Source: Pseudomonadota bacterium (GTDB lineage: Bacteria; Pseudomonadota; Alphaproteobacteria; Acetobacterales; Acetobacteraceae). Taken from it: 47,374 bases of DNA. Under the pieces are notes generated by a model. It did not search any database, was not told where the DNA came from, and saw only the letters and a program-made list of their open reading frames with translations. The stretch covers positions 1 through 47,374 of the forward strand of contig JAJYYH010000013.1 in assembly GCA_021801255.1 (NCBI GenBank), given 5' to 3'. This document shows positions 1 through 9,165 of the stretch, piece after piece; the first letter of the stretch is position 1, and each line of letters starts with the position of its first letter. Both the position numbers and the translations under genes were made by a program.

Positions 1-120
1 GCGTATCGCTTCAACCGCCGATACGACCTCGCCGCCATGATCCCGCGCCTCACCTGGGCCGCGGTGCGGACACCGCCAATGCCCTACCGCCTACTTAAGT
101 TGGCTGAAAATCATGCGTAA
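1..120 (+). mobile_element. IS1595/ISXO2-type transposase, 3' end only
   Basis: An open frame enters from the left edge and ends at a TAA at 118-120, giving 39 residues. The peptide starts AYRFNRRYDLAAM and ends PYRLLKLAENHA. This matches what I know of the C-terminus of ISXO2-like IS1595-family DDE transposases (YRFNRRFDL...MPYRLLKLAE). The rest of the element lies outside the window. I could not find a convincing terminal inverted repeat just downstream, so the right boundary of the element is not fixed. Confidence 0.75.
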
Positions 121-887
121 TCAGGAATCGCTTTGGTGCAAAACGCAAGGCCTCGAATCCGACGGCGGAGGCGCTGAACTTAACGCTGACTGGTTCATCG
201 ACGATAGGTGCCAGCCAGAGCTGAAGCCGACGAACCGGCCCTTCCGACCGCAGCCCTCGCCGGAGATCGAACAGGTGCGAGTGCGGGTGCACAACGCCGT
301 CTTTGAGAGATTCGAGTATCTCTTCGACTACGGAAAGCGAATCTGGGTTCCTGAGTTTGACCAAGACCACGTTCTGTCACTGCCTGAGGAAACACGTGGC
401 ATCCTCACACCACTCAACCTTATTCCGCGAGAGGATCAGCCCTGGCAGCGGGTTCGAGGGCTGGTTCCCGAAGAGGCCGGAAACAGCGGTAACAGCGAGG
501 GCTACAAGCAGGCTCTGGCGGAGACATCTCCGGAGTCCGGTGCCTATGTCTTGTTCTCGCTGAGACGCCGAAGCGATCGATCACGGCATGGCGACCAGCA
601 CAAAAGACGGAGGAAGCCACGGTAACGGGTCATAAGGGAAGGATATGCCTAGGCCACGCGAGTGTCTCTGGCACTCAAACGTATGATGTTCGATCACTGA
701 TGTACCAGACCTGGGATGAGATAGTGTGCATTGGCCAGATTTACCCCGTCGTCGCGCTGCGGCGGCGCGTGCGAGATTGGGCTGGACTTGCCGCCGGAAC
801 GGAGCGTCATGGCTGGCCATGCCCGGCAAGCCGGGCTCGCGTCGGTGACGGGGCATGGGGCCTCGTTGCAACCGACGGAGGCCGATC
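121..887. other. gap with no supported gene next to the IS remnant
   Basis: These 767 bases hold open frames on both strands (for example 113-625 plus and 95-370 minus), but none resembles a family I know and none has a good ribosome binding site. Two inverted repeats stand out: GAGTG-7-CACTC at 660-676, and a strong GCCCGGC-AA-GCCGGGC hairpin at 821-836, about 50 bases ahead of the DUF3489 gene. The segment may be the non-coding end of the insertion element plus the leader of the downstream module. No promoter could be assigned with confidence. Confidence 0.4.
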
Positions 888-1280
888 ATGGCGAAATCTC
901 CTTCATCCCATACCCCCAAGCACCGCGCCCGCAAAGCGTCCGCGAGCGAGCGCGGCGCACATCGTAAAGCGAGTGCGGCGTCGGTCAGCCGGCGCAAGGC
1001 GGACAAGCTAAAGGCGCCGCCGGCGCCTCATCTGCCGGCGCCGCAGTCTGGATCACAGACATCGCCGACCAAACTGGCCATCCTGCTTGAGCTGCTGCGC
1101 CGTCCCGGCGGTGTCACATTGGCGGAGATGATGCGAGCGACCGGCTGGCAGGCCCATTCGGTGCGCGGCGCGATGGCGGGCGCGCTCACGCGGCGCGGCA
1201 TTCCCATCGACAGCGCCAAGGCCGACGGTGTCCGCCGCTATAGCGCCTGCGCAGAGGCCATCGTGCTGGAGACCGCATGA
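888..1280 (+). CDS. DUF3489 family protein (probable winged-helix DNA-binding protein)
   Basis: 130 residues. The first 60 are basic and Ser/Ala/Lys-rich, probably disordered and able to bind nucleic acid. Residues about 62-125 match the DUF3489 pattern: TKLAILLELLRRPGGVTLAE, then ATGWQAHSVRGAMAG, then a VRRYSA strand, which together read as a winged helix-turn-helix. I chose the ATG at 888 because GGAG sits 7 bases ahead; an upstream in-frame ATG at 855 has no such site. The stop overlaps the next start (ATGA), so it is translationally coupled to the DUF2924 gene and through it to the recombinase. Function is unknown; by position it is probably an accessory or regulator of the recombinase. 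Confidence 0.75.
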   Translation: MAKSPSSHTPKHRARKASASERGAHRKASAASVSRRKADKLKAPPAPHLPAPQSGSQTSPTKLAILLELLRRPGGVTLAEMMRATGWQAHSVRGAMAGALTRRGIPIDSAKADGVRRYSACAEAIVLETA

Positions 1281-1711
1281 TGACCGATCTCCCGGAGATC
1301 CTGGCCGAGCTACCTGGGCTCACGCTCGCGCAGCTCCGAGCCCAGTGGCAGCGGCAGTTCGGCGCCCCGCCGGCCCTCCGCAGCCGCGACCTGTTCCGCC
1401 GCGCCCTCGCCGAGCGGCTGCAGATGGAGGCGTTCGGCGGCAATCCAGCCTATGAACAGCGCCTCCGCGCGGAACTCGCCCGGCTGAGCCCTGGCCGCAA
1501 GCCGGTGGTCGACCGGCCGCGCTATCGCGCCGGTGCGATGCTGGAGAAGGTGTGGCAGGGTAGGCGCCATCACGTCGAAGTAATGGCCAACGGCTATCGC
1601 TGGGAGGGCAAAATGTTTGCCAGCCTCTCGGCGGTGGCGTGCGCGATCACCGGGGCACGCTGGAATGGCCCGCGCTTCTTCGGCCTACGCGCCAACGACA
1701 AGGCGGAGTGA
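1277..1711 (+). CDS. DUF2924 family protein
   Basis: 144 residues, with two consecutive ATGs at 1277 and 1280 as possible starts. The N-terminal part (about 12-50) has the DUF2924 pattern LPGLTLAQLRAQW...LRSRDLFRRALAERLQ. The C-terminal part (about 88-137) is a compact beta-rich motif: HHVEVMANGYRWEGKMF, then SLSAVACAITGARWNGPRFF and GL. This C-terminal motif looks to me like the RAMA-type motif linked to recognition of modified DNA; that similarity is my inference. It overlaps the DUF3489 stop by 4 bases, and its own stop shares one base with the recombinase start, so all three are probably one transcript. No enzymatic residues are apparent. Confidence 0.8.
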   Translation: MMTDLPEILAELPGLTLAQLRAQWQRQFGAPPALRSRDLFRRALAERLQMEAFGGNPAYEQRLRAELARLSPGRKPVVDRPRYRAGAMLEKVWQGRRHHVEVMANGYRWEGKMFASLSAVACAITGARWNGPRFFGLRANDKAE

Positions 1712-3363
1712 TGTCCCGCCCGATCCGCTGCGCCATCTATACCCGCAAATCCTCCGAGGAGGGGCTGGAGCAGAGCTACAACTCGCTCGATGCCCAGCGC
1801 GATGCCTGCGCCGCCTATATCATGTCGCAGGCCGGGGAGGGCTGGGCGCTGCTGCCGCAAACCTATGACGACGGCGGCTTCTCCGGCGGCACGCTGGAGC
1901 GCCCGGCGCTGCAACGCCTGCTCGGCGAGATTAAGGCGCGGCGGGTCGACGTGGTGGTGGTCTACAAGGTCGACCGCCTGACACGCGCGCTCGCGGATTT
2001 TGCCCGCATCGTTGAAATCCTGGACCAGAACGGCGCCAGCTTTGTCTCGGTGACCCAGGCCTTCAACACCACCACCAGCATGGGGCGGCTGACGCTCAAC
2101 GTGCTGCTCTCCTTCGCCCAGTTTGAGCGCGAGGTTACCGGCGAGCGCATCCGCGACAAGATCGCCGCTTCCAAGAAGCTCGGTCTGTGGATGGGGGGCA
2201 TCGTTCCCCTCGGCTATCGTGCCGCCGGGCGCACGCTCGAGATCGTCGAGGCCGAAGCGGCGACGGTGCGCCACATCTTCCGCCGCTACGGGGAACTCGG
2301 CTCGGTGCACCGGCTGCGCGACGAACTGGCCGAAGCCGGAATCGTCTCGAAGCGCCGGAGCGATCGCACCGGCCGGGTGATCGGCGGCAAGCCATACGAC
2401 CGCGGCGCGCTCTATCACCTGCTGCGCAACCCGCTCTATCGCGGCGACATCCGCCACAAAGGGGTGAGCCACCCTGGCCAGCATCCGGCCATCATCACGC
2501 GCGAGACGTTCGACGCCGTACAAAAGCGGCTCGATGACGCCCGTGGTTCTTCAGCCAGGCGCATGGGAAACAAGTCCAGGGGCAACCCCACGGCGCATCT
2601 GGAGACGGCGGGCATCAAGGCGCCGCTCACCGGCCTGATTTTCGATGCCGCCGGCAGCCGGATGACGCCGGTCAGTGCGCGCAAGAAGGGCGGGGCGGTG
2701 TATCGTTACTACGTCTCCCTGCCTCTCCTGACCGGCCAGCGTGGCGCCATTGGCGCCTGCCGGATCAACGCCGTGCGGCTCGAGCAGCAGATCGCTCGCT
2801 GCCTCGCCCTCGTCGGCCTCATCCCCGCCGATGGCGACATAACCGATTGGGCCGTCGTCTGCCGACATCTCCGGCGGGTGGCAATCGGCGGCGAGCGGCT
2901 CAACTTGGTGCTCGGTCCGGCTGGCGCGTTGCCGGAGCCTGATACCCTGCGCGCCCGGCTCGGTGACAATGCTGAAATTACGTCGTCTGACGAAGGCATC
3001 ACCGTGCGCGTGCCGCTGGAGACCGTGCGCCGTAGCGGCGGGATGGCCGCGTTCCACCCAGGCGGCGCGGCGCCGATCGAGCGATCCGAGCGAGACCCGA
3101 CGCTGGTCTCGGCCCTGATCCGCGCCGAGGCCTGGAAACGCCGCCTGCTCGACGGCCAGGCCGCGAACCTTGCAACCATTGCCACAGCTGAGGAGGTGAC
3201 CGCCGCCTACATCACACGAATGGTGCGTCTCGCCTTCCTCGCCCCCCACCTCAAGCGCCAGATCCTGGAAGGGCGCCAACCCGCCGCGCTCACTTTGCAG
3301 CGCCTCATGACCCGCCCGATCCCGCTCGCCTGGGAGCAGCAGACGGCGTTCGGCCGGCCGTGA
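1711..3363 (+). CDS. large serine recombinase (resolvase/invertase family)
   Basis: 550 residues. The N-terminal resolvase domain (about 5-155) carries the nucleophile region IYTRKSSEEG, with Ser14 or Ser15 as catalytic serine, followed by KVDRLTR and FAQFEREVTGERIRDKI, which leads into the long E helix. A recombinase domain follows (about 180-290; LRNPLYRGDIRHKG). The segment that carries a Cys4 zinc ribbon in phage-type enzymes (here about 305-345, LTGLIFDAAGSRMTPV...YRYYVS) has no cysteine pairs. The ATG at 1711 shares a base with the DUF2924 stop. It would cut and rejoin DNA at short att sites; whether it mobilises this module or something else cannot be told from the window. It reads towards the 3' end of tRNA-Ser. 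Confidence 0.93.
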   Translation: MSRPIRCAIYTRKSSEEGLEQSYNSLDAQRDACAAYIMSQAGEGWALLPQTYDDGGFSGGTLERPALQRLLGEIKARRVDVVVVYKVDRLTRALADFARIVEILDQNGASFVSVTQAFNTTTSMGRLTLNVLLSFAQFEREVTGERIRDKIAASKKLGLWMGGIVPLGYRAAGRTLEIVEAEAATVRHIFRRYGELGSVHRLRDELAEAGIVSKRRSDRTGRVIGGKPYDRGALYHLLRNPLYRGDIRHKGVSHPGQHPAIITRETFDAVQKRLDDARGSSARRMGNKSRGNPTAHLETAGIKAPLTGLIFDAAGSRMTPVSARKKGGAVYRYYVSLPLLTGQRGAIGACRINAVRLEQQIARCLALVGLIPADGDITDWAVVCRHLRRVAIGGERLNLVLGPAGALPEPDTLRARLGDNAEITSSDEGITVRVPLETVRRSGGMAAFHPGGAAPIERSERDPTLVSALIRAEAWKRRLLDGQAANLATIATAEEVTAAYITRMVRLAFLAPHLKRQILEGRQPAALTLQRLMTRPIPLAWEQQTAFGRP

Positions 3364-3794
3364 TCGCCGTGCCTGATATCACGGGTCCGTTCCCTGGTAT
3401 GGCGAGCCCGTAGCCCTGCTCCTGAAAAGGGGCTTCGCTATTATGGGCGGCGCGATTCCTTGTTCAAAAGGCCGGAAGCCGCCGTGCCTCTGCGGAATAA
3501 TGATCCAATTCAATCTGTGGCCGCCCGTCATTCCGATGCCGTGTAGGGCTGCGAGCGTCGAAAAAAATCTCATAGCAAGCAAAATCGAGAATATCAGGCG
3601 CCGAACAGCACGCCCGCGCGGCTGAAACCAGACCGTCACCGAGGCGGCGGAGACAAAGCATCGAAATCACCGGCAAATCGGCGCCAAATCCACTCTTCGC
3701 GCACCCGCAGAGACGCCCCGGATCCGAAAATCCACCGCAAACAGCCGAGGTTTTCAATCGAGTAACCCTTACCGGCGGTTCACCAGAGACTGCC
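3364..3794. other. gap between recombinase and tRNA-Ser
   Basis: 431 bases without a gene I can support. A weak hairpin (CCGTG at 3367-3371 with CACGG at 3380-3384) follows the recombinase stop. Short open frames exist but have no family resemblance. Because integrative elements often recombine at tRNA 3' ends, this stretch is the logical place for an attachment site, but I could not find a repeat of the tRNA 3' end within the window. Confidence 0.35.
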
Positions 3795-3884
3795 TGGCGG
3801 ATGGGGTGGGATTCGAACCCACGGTACGCTTGCACGTACGGCGGTTTTCAAGACCGCTGCCTTCAACCGCTCGGCCACCCATCC
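3795..3884 (-). tRNA. tRNA-Ser (anticodon UGA)
   Basis: Read on the minus strand, the 90-base sequence folds as a class II tRNA. The 7-base acceptor stem GGATGGG pairs with CCCATCC, followed by a G discriminator and an encoded CCA. The anticodon loop is CTTGAAA with anticodon TGA at 3848-3850, the variable arm is long (CGTACGTGCAAGCGTACCG region), and the T-loop is GGTTCGAATCC. It lies 61 bases downstream of rplQ in the same direction and is probably read through from the alpha operon. Its 3' end faces the recombinase module. Confidence 0.97.
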
Positions 3885-3945
3885 GAGACGTTAAAGCGGG
3901 GCCGGCCCTTGAGATACTGCGAATCTCGCTCGGCTTGACCGTGGG

Positions 3946-4371
3946 TCACGCCGTCGTCGTTGCCTCCTCCGCCTCACTCGGCTTCGGGCCGCTGTCCTGG
4001 CCCTTGGCAGCAGGATCGCGATCGACCAGCTCGATGACCGCCATGCTGGCTGCATCGCCATACCGAATCCCCGCCTTCAGCACGCGAGTATAGCCGCCAG
4101 CTCGCGCCTTGTAGCGATCGGCGAGAGAGCCGAACAATTTCGTGACGATCTTGTCGTCACGCAATTCGGCATGGGCGAGGCGGCGCGCATGCAGGCCGCC
4201 GCGCTTGCCGAGCGTGATCAGCTTCTCAGCAACCGGGCGCAGCTCCTTGGCCTTGGGCAAAGTTGTAGTTATCTGCTCGTGCTTCAGCAGGGCCACCGCC
4301 ATGTTGCGAAACATCGCAAGGCGGTGGCTGGATGTCACGCCGAGCTTGCGGCCCGCTATTCCATGACGCAT
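3946..4371 (-). CDS. rplQ: 50S ribosomal protein L17
   Basis: 141 residues. The sequence starts [20 protein letters not shown] and has the L17 core [26 protein letters not shown]17 binds 23S rRNA near the exit tunnel. The last 25 residues are a charged, low-complexity tail ([18 protein letters not shown]), as is usual in alphaproteobacteria. It is the last protein gene of the alpha operon, 21 bases after rpoA. Confidence 0.98.
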   Translation of the reverse strand: MRHGIAGRKLGVTSSHRLAMFRNMAVALLKHEQITTTLPKAKELRPVAEKLITLGKRGGLHARRLAHAELRDDKIVTKLFGSLADRYKARAGGYTRVLKAGIRYGDAASMAVIELVDRDPAAKGQDSGPKPSEAEEATTTA

Positions 4372-4392
4372 GGTAGTAATCTCCCGGCAGGC

Positions 4393-5412
4393 TCAGAACG
4401 GCTCGTCCAGCCGCTTGGCGATGTCCTCAATATTCTCTGGCGGCCAGCCCGGCACCGTCAAGCCGAGTGAAAGACCCATGGTGGCCAGCACTTCCTTGAT
4501 CTCGTTGAGTGACTTGCGACCGAAATTAGGAGTGCGCAGCATCTCCTGCTCGGTCTTCTGCACGAGATCGCCGATATAGATGATGTTGTCGTTCTTTAGG
4601 CAATTGGCACTGCGCACCGAAAGCTCAAGCTCGTCAACCTTGCGCAGCATGTTACGATTGAACGGCAAATTATCCTGCGGTTCGTCGGTGCGCGCGTGAT
4701 GCGGTTCATCGAAATTGATGAATAGCTGTAGCTGATCCTGGAGAATGCGCGCAGCGAGCGCGACCGCGTCTTCCGGGCTCACCGTACCATTGGTCTCCAC
4801 GGTGAGCAGCAGCCGGTCGTAATCGGTGACCTGGCCAACCCGCGTCGGCTCGACTTTGTAGGAGACCCGCCGCACCGGAGAGTAGATCGCATCAACCGGC
4901 ATCAGCCCGATCGGGCTGTCCTCCTCGCGATTCTGGCTTGCCGGGACGTAGCCCTTGCCAAGTTCGACGGTGAATTCAATGCCGAGCTTGGCGCCGTCAT
5001 CGAGCGTGCACAGCACGAGATCACGATTCATGATCTCGATATCGTGCCCGGTCTGGATCTGCCCCGCTTTCACCTCGCCGGGCCCAGTCGCCTGCAATAC
5101 CATGCGCTTCGGCCCCTCGCCATGCATGCGGAGCGCCAACTGCTTGATGTTCATCACGATGTCGGTGACATCCTCGCGCACGCCGGGAATGCTGCTGAAT
5201 TCATGCAACACGCCGTCGATCTTGACCGATGTCACCGCCGCTCCTTGCAGCGACGAAAGCAAAATCCGCCGGATAGCGTTACCGAGCGTCATCCCGAAGC
5301 CGCGCTCCAGCGGCTCCGCGATAATAGTTACGATACTGGATCGATCGGCACCCGGCTCGACCCCCAGCTTTTCCGGCTTGATCAGAGACTGCCAGTTCCT
5401 CTGGATGATCAC
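4393..5412 (-). CDS. rpoA: DNA-directed RNA polymerase subunit alpha
   Basis: 339 residues, full length. The N-terminal dimerisation domain (about 1-230) has [20 protein letters not shown] and [11 protein letters not shown]. The C-terminal domain (about 255-320), which binds UP elements and activators, has [19 protein letters not shown] and [21 protein letters not shown] lies 8 bases before the ATG. It forms the assembly platform for the beta and beta' subunits encoded in the same window. It sits between rpsK (88-base gap) and rplQ. Confidence 0.99.
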   Translation of the reverse strand: MIIQRNWQSLIKPEKLGVEPGADRSSIVTIIAEPLERGFGMTLGNAIRRILLSSLQGAAVTSVKIDGVLHEFSSIPGVREDVTDIVMNIKQLALRMHGEGPKRMVLQATGPGEVKAGQIQTGHDIEIMNRDLVLCTLDDGAKLGIEFTVELGKGYVPASQNREEDSPIGLMPVDAIYSPVRRVSYKVEPTRVGQVTDYDRLLLTVETNGTVSPEDAVALAARILQDQLQLFINFDEPHHARTDEPQDNLPFNRNMLRKVDELELSVRSANCLKNDNIIYIGDLVQKTEQEMLRTPNFGRKSLNEIKEVLATMGLSLGLTVPGWPPENIEDIAKRLDEPF

Positions 5413-5500
5413 GCTTGCCTCATGAAGAAGTTATAGACATTTTCAGCGAAATTGCGCATCCGACTGCCGCGCGCAAGACTAGGTGGTCGCCGGGGCGGCG

Positions 5501-5896
5501 TCAGACGCGCCGGCGCTTGCGCGGCCGGCAGCCATTATGCGGGATCGGCGTGGTGTCACGGATGGCGGTGATCGAAAAACCCACCGTCTGCAAAGCCCGG
5601 AGCGCGCTCTCGCGCCCGGAACCGGGGCCGCTCACCTCGATTTCGAGCGTCTCCATGCCATGTTCGCGCGCCTTGCGCCCGGCATCCTCGGCGGCGACCT
5701 GCGCCGCATAGGGCGTCGATTTGCGGCTGCCCTTGAAGCCCTGGCTGCCCGCGGAGGACCAGGCGATCGCATTGCCTTGCGGGTCGGTGATGGTCACCAT
5801 GGTGTTGTTGAACGTCGCCGCGACATGAGCAACGCCGGAGCTGATGTTCTTGCGTTCTTTCTTACGGGTTCGCGTCGGCGTCGCGGGCTTCGCCAT
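5501..5896 (-). CDS. rpsK: 30S ribosomal protein S11
   Basis: 131 residues. Characteristic stretches are [38 protein letters not shown] and the C-terminal [15 protein letters not shown]11 sits on the 30S platform and contacts 16S rRNA and the mRNA exit region. It lies 51 bases after rpsM; GGACGG precedes the start. Confidence 0.99.
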   Translation of the reverse strand: MAKPATPTRTRKKERKNISSGVAHVAATFNNTMVTITDPQGNAIAWSSAGSQGFKGSRKSTPYAAQVAAEDAGRKAREHGMETLEIEVSGPGSGRESALRALQTVGFSITAIRDTTPIPHNGCRPRKRRRV

Positions 5897-5947
5897 GATT
5901 TCCGTCCTGTCCTGATCTGCAACCGAAAGCGGCGCTTGCGCGTCGCG

Positions 5948-6325
5948 CTATTTCGTTACTTTCTTCTTGCCGGCGATTGCCACCGCCTTGCCTTTGCGGG
6001 TGCGCGCATTGGTGTGGGTGCGCTGCCCGCGCACTGGCAGACCGCGGCGATGGCGCAGGCCGCGATAGCAGCCGAGATCCATCAGACGCTTGATGTTCAT
6101 CGCGTTCTCGCGTCGTAGGTCGCCCTCGACCCGGTATTCGCGATCGATCAGCTCGCGAATCCGTAACACCTCATCATCGCTCAGCTGATTGACCCGGCGC
6201 GCATCGGCGATCCCAAGCTTGCGGCAGATTTCCTCCGCCTTGGTCGGCCCGATACCATAGATATAGCGCAGACTGATCGTCACCCGCTTGTTCGTGGGAA
6301 TATTCACCCCGGCAATACGCGCCAC
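5948..6325 (-). CDS. rpsM: 30S ribosomal protein S13
   Basis: 125 residues starting [19 protein letters not shown], with the H2TH-type fold and the basic C-terminal tail [16 protein letters not shown] that contacts the P-site tRNA. It is the first gene of the alpha operon and is preceded by its own promoter at 6484-6511, giving a leader of about 150 bases. That leader is where S4 autoregulation acts in enterobacteria, but rpsD is not in this cluster. Confidence 0.99.
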   Translation of the reverse strand: MARIAGVNIPTNKRVTISLRYIYGIGPTKAEEICRKLGIADARRVNQLSDDEVLRIRELIDREYRVEGDLRRENAMNIKRLMDLGCYRGLRHRRGLPVRGQRTHTNARTRKGKAVAIAGKKKVTK

Positions 6326-6483
6326 GCCATTTCACTCCTCAACAGCCCGGCAACCGCGCCGGAGCAGACGACATCCCAGCAGGCCACACCCCGAGAACAC
6401 GCCCAAAAGCGCCGACGCGCCAAACCATTACCTCGCGGGAAAGACGCTGCACCCCCGAACCGAAGGTGCCACGCGAGTTGCGG

Positions 6484-6511
6484 ACTATACGGTCCAAAAC
6501 CCCTGAGTCAA
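6484..6511 (-). promoter_or_regulatory. housekeeping promoter of rpsM-rpsK-rpoA-rplQ
   Basis: On the minus strand TTGACT (6506-6511), a 16-base spacer and TATAGT (6484-6489) form a near-consensus sigma-70-type promoter. It lies just past the adk stop and about 150 bases ahead of rpsM. It would let the alpha operon be transcribed independently of the upstream spc genes. Confidence 0.7.
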
Positions 6512-6521
6512 TGTCTTGTGA

Positions 6522-7226
6522 TCAATTTTTCGTGATAATGTCCGCCAGCACACTCTCGATTTCGGCGCTCACTTGGTCAATCTCGGCCATACCGTCAACC
6601 ACAAAGAGTTTCCCCTGGGCGCGGTAGTGCGGTAAAATCGGCGCGGTCTGGCGATGATAGGCGGCGAGCCGGGCGGCCACCGTCTCGGCGTTATCATCGC
6701 TACGGCGGATGAATTGCTTGCCACCGCAGACATCGCATGTCCCGGCAACCCGTGTTGGCTTAAAGCGGTCGTGATAGCTGGCACCGCAGGTGGCGCAGGT
6801 GAAGCGCCCGGCGATCCGCGCCACCAGCGCCGCGTCATCGACCCGGAGTTCAATCACCGCCTTCAGGCTCAGCGCGAGCCGCGCCAGCATCGCATCCAAC
6901 GCCGTCGCCTGCGGCACGGTGCGGGGAAAACCATCGAGAATAAAACCCCTGGCGCAGTCCGGCTTGGCGATGCGCGCGGCGAGCATGGCAATGATGATCT
7001 CGTCGGGCACCAGCGCGCCGGCATCCATGATCGCCTTGGCCTGCAGCCCGATCGGGCTGGAGGCGGCAACCTCGGCGCGCAGCATGTCACCGGTCGAGAC
7101 CTGCGCAATGCCATACCGCTCTTCCAGGCGCTTGGCCTGAGTCCCCTTGCCGGCCCCCGGCGGGCCGAGCAGGATCAGGTTGAGCCCACCCGCCATCCCC
7201 CCCTCTGCCATATTCCCCCCTGCCAT
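6522..7226 (-). CDS. adk: adenylate kinase (zinc-type LID)
   Basis: About 234 residues. It converts ATP + AMP to 2 ADP in the cytoplasm. The P-loop [10 protein letters not shown] is near the N-terminus, the AMP-binding GFPRT follows, and the LID domain has four cysteines ([10 protein letters not shown]...CDVCGGKQF), so it probably binds zinc like Gram-positive enzymes. The start is uncertain. ATGs at 7226, 7211 and 7196 are all in frame, separated by G-rich runs that each look like a ribosome binding site. I chose 7226 because it lies one base after the secY stop with AAGGGA well placed; a start at 7196 would give the length most usual for the family. An ATG at 7244 inside secY is less likely. 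Confidence 0.96.
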   Translation of the reverse strand: MAGGNMAEGGMAGGLNLILLGPPGAGKGTQAKRLEERYGIAQVSTGDMLRAEVAASSPIGLQAKAIMDAGALVPDEIIIAMLAARIAKPDCARGFILDGFPRTVPQATALDAMLARLALSLKAVIELRVDDAALVARIAGRFTCATCGASYHDRFKPTRVAGTCDVCGGKQFIRRSDDNAETVAARLAAYHRQTAPILPHYRAQGKLFVVDGMAEIDQVSAEIESVLADIITKN

Positions 7227-7227
7227 T

Positions 7228-8571
7228 TCAACGTCCCTTGCCACGCACCCGCGCCTTGCGGATCAGGCCTTCATACTGATGCGCCAGCAGATGCGACTGG
7301 ATCTGGGTGATGGTATCCATCGTGACCGAGACAATGATCATTAGGCTGGTACCGCCGAAATAGAACGGCACGCCATAATGGCTGATCAGAATCTCCGGCA
7401 GCAGGCATACCGCCGCCACGTAGAGCGCCCCGATGGTGGTCAGGCGCGTAAGAACAAAATCGAAATACTCGGCGGTCGCATTGCCCGGCCGGATGCCCGG
7501 GATAAAGCCGCCGTATTTCTTGAGATTGTCCGCCGTCTCCTGCGGGTTGAACACCACCGCCGTGTAGAAATAGCAGAAAAATATGATCAGCGCCGCGTAA
7601 AGCACGATATAGAGCGGCTGGCCGTGACCGAGCTGGCTGGTCACCCAGGTCACCCAGCCAGGCCCGGTGCCATGCGCGAATCCCGCGACGGTCGCCGGGA
7701 TCAGCAGGATGGAGCTGGCGAAAATCGGCGGAATGACACCGGAGGTATTGAGCTTGAGCGGCATATGCGTCGCATCACCTCCGAACATGCGGCTGCCGAC
7801 CTGGCGCTTGGGATATTGCACGACGACGCGGCGATGCGCCCGTTCCATGAATACGATGAAGGCGATCACCCCCACCGCGATCACCATGAAGCCCACGATG
7901 AATACCGGCGACAGCGCCCCGGTACGGCCCAGCTCGAGCAGATTGGCCAGGGCATTGGGCAGATTGGCGACGATGCCGGAAAAGATGATCAGGCTGGTGC
8001 CGTTGCCGATGCCACGCGCGGTGATCTGCTCACCGACCCACATCAGGAACATCGTCCCGCCGACCAGCGTCACCACCGCGCTCACCCGAAAGAACCAGCC
8101 GGGGTCGATCACCGCGGGGCCAAAACTGCCGCGCATGCTCTCAAGCCCGAGGGTGATGCCATAGGCCTGGAACATGGCGATCAGCACGGTGAGGTAGCGG
8201 GTGTACTGGTTCATCTTTTTCCGCCCGCTCTCGCCCTCCTTCTTGAGGGCCTCGAGCGAGGGTAGTGCCGCCGACATCAACTGCACGATGATGCTGGCGC
8301 TGATATAAGGCATGATGTTCAAGGCGAATACCGTCATGCGCCGAAGCGCGCCGCCGGTGAACATGTCAAACATGCCGAGAATGCCGCCGCCATGCTGCGC
8401 CATCATCTCGCCCATCACCGAGGTATCGACCCCCGGTAGTGGAATATAGGTGCCGACGCGATAGACGATCAGCGCGCCGAGCGTGAACCAGATGCGTTTT
8501 TTGAGCTCGGTGGCTTTCGAGAACACGCCAAGATTGAGTGATGCCGCCAGTTGCTCGGCTGCCGAGGCCAT
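7228..8571 (-). CDS. secY: Sec translocon channel subunit SecY
   Basis: 447 residues, ten predicted membrane helices. Typical stretches are [36 protein letters not shown], the cytoplasmic loop [16 protein letters not shown] and the RPGNATAEY region. The C-terminus is basic ([15 protein letters not shown]), the part that touches SecA and the ribosome. GAGGGG stands 8 bases before the ATG. It lies 108 bases after rplO in the spc operon, as in most bacteria. Its partner secE is not in the window. Confidence 0.99.
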   Translation of the reverse strand: MASAAEQLAASLNLGVFSKATELKKRIWFTLGALIVYRVGTYIPLPGVDTSVMGEMMAQHGGGILGMFDMFTGGALRRMTVFALNIMPYISASIIVQLMSAALPSLEALKKEGESGRKKMNQYTRYLTVLIAMFQAYGITLGLESMRGSFGPAVIDPGWFFRVSAVVTLVGGTMFLMWVGEQITARGIGNGTSLIIFSGIVANLPNALANLLELGRTGALSPVFIVGFMVIAVGVIAFIVFMERAHRRVVVQYPKRQVGSRMFGGDATHMPLKLNTSGVIPPIFASSILLIPATVAGFAHGTGPGWVTWVTSQLGHGQPLYIVLYAALIIFFCYFYTAVVFNPQETADNLKKYGGFIPGIRPGNATAEYFDFVLTRLTTIGALYVAAVCLLPEILISHYGVPFYFGGTSLMIIVSVTMDTITQIQSHLLAHQYEGLIRKARVRGKGR

Positions 8572-8679
8572 TCGTCTTACCCCTCACCTACGCGCGACAT
8601 GGTTAACCCGCGCTCGCCTACGCGCCGCCCAACGGTCAGGCGGAAACCAGCGCGTAAAACCGCGGCGCGACCGCCGCCA

Positions 8680-9165
8680 TCAGGCCGCCTTCGCCGCCGT
8701 CGGCACCGTCGTGCGCACCGTTCCGCCGGCCTGCTCCACCGCCGCGATCGCCGCCGCCGAGGCGCCGCTCACGGCAATGTTAAGCGGTTGCGTGATCGCC
8801 CCGGTTGCCAGCAGCCGAACGCCCGCGAGCTTGCCGCCGCGCACCAGACCTGCCGCGCGCAACACCTCTTCGGTGATCGGCTGCGCCGGGTCGATCCGCC
8901 CCGCGCTGACCGCCGCCTGCAGCGCGCCGAGATTGACCGGCGCATAGACCTTGCGGAACAGATTGACAAAGCCGCGCTTGGGCAGGCGGCGATAGATCGG
9001 CAGCTGGCCGCCCTCGAACCCGTTCAGCGCGACGCCCTCGCGCGCCTTCTGGCCCTTGACGCCCTTGCCCGACGTCTTGCCCTTGCCGGAGCCGATGCCG
9101 CGGCCCAATCGCTTCGAGCGCAAGCGCGCCCCGGGATTGTCACGCAATTCATTGAGCGCCGTCAT
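8680..9165 (-). CDS. rplO: 50S ribosomal protein L15
   Basis: 161 residues. The N-terminus has the L15 pattern [20 protein letters not shown], then [13 protein letters not shown] and the globular part with [17 protein letters not shown]. The start overlaps the rpmD stop by 4 bases. L15 is a late assembly protein of the 50S subunit. Confidence 0.99.
   Translation of the reverse strand: MTALNELRDNPGARLRSKRLGRGIGSGKGKTSGKGVKGQKAREGVALNGFEGGQLPIYRRLPKRGFVNLFRKVYAPVNLGALQAAVSAGRIDPAQPITEEVLRAAGLVRGGKLAGVRLLATGAITQPLNIAVSGASAAAIAAVEQAGGTVRTTVPTAAKAA

Noticed and set aside
113-625. Open frame of 170 codons on the plus strand, with another at 95-370 on the minus strand
   Set aside because: No family resemblance, no ribosome binding site, composition not convincing, and the two contradict each other. 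Kept only as an unexplained region.
3443-3625. 60-codon frame between recombinase and tRNA-Ser
   Set aside because: No ribosome binding site and no family match. The several cysteines and prolines do not form a pattern I know.
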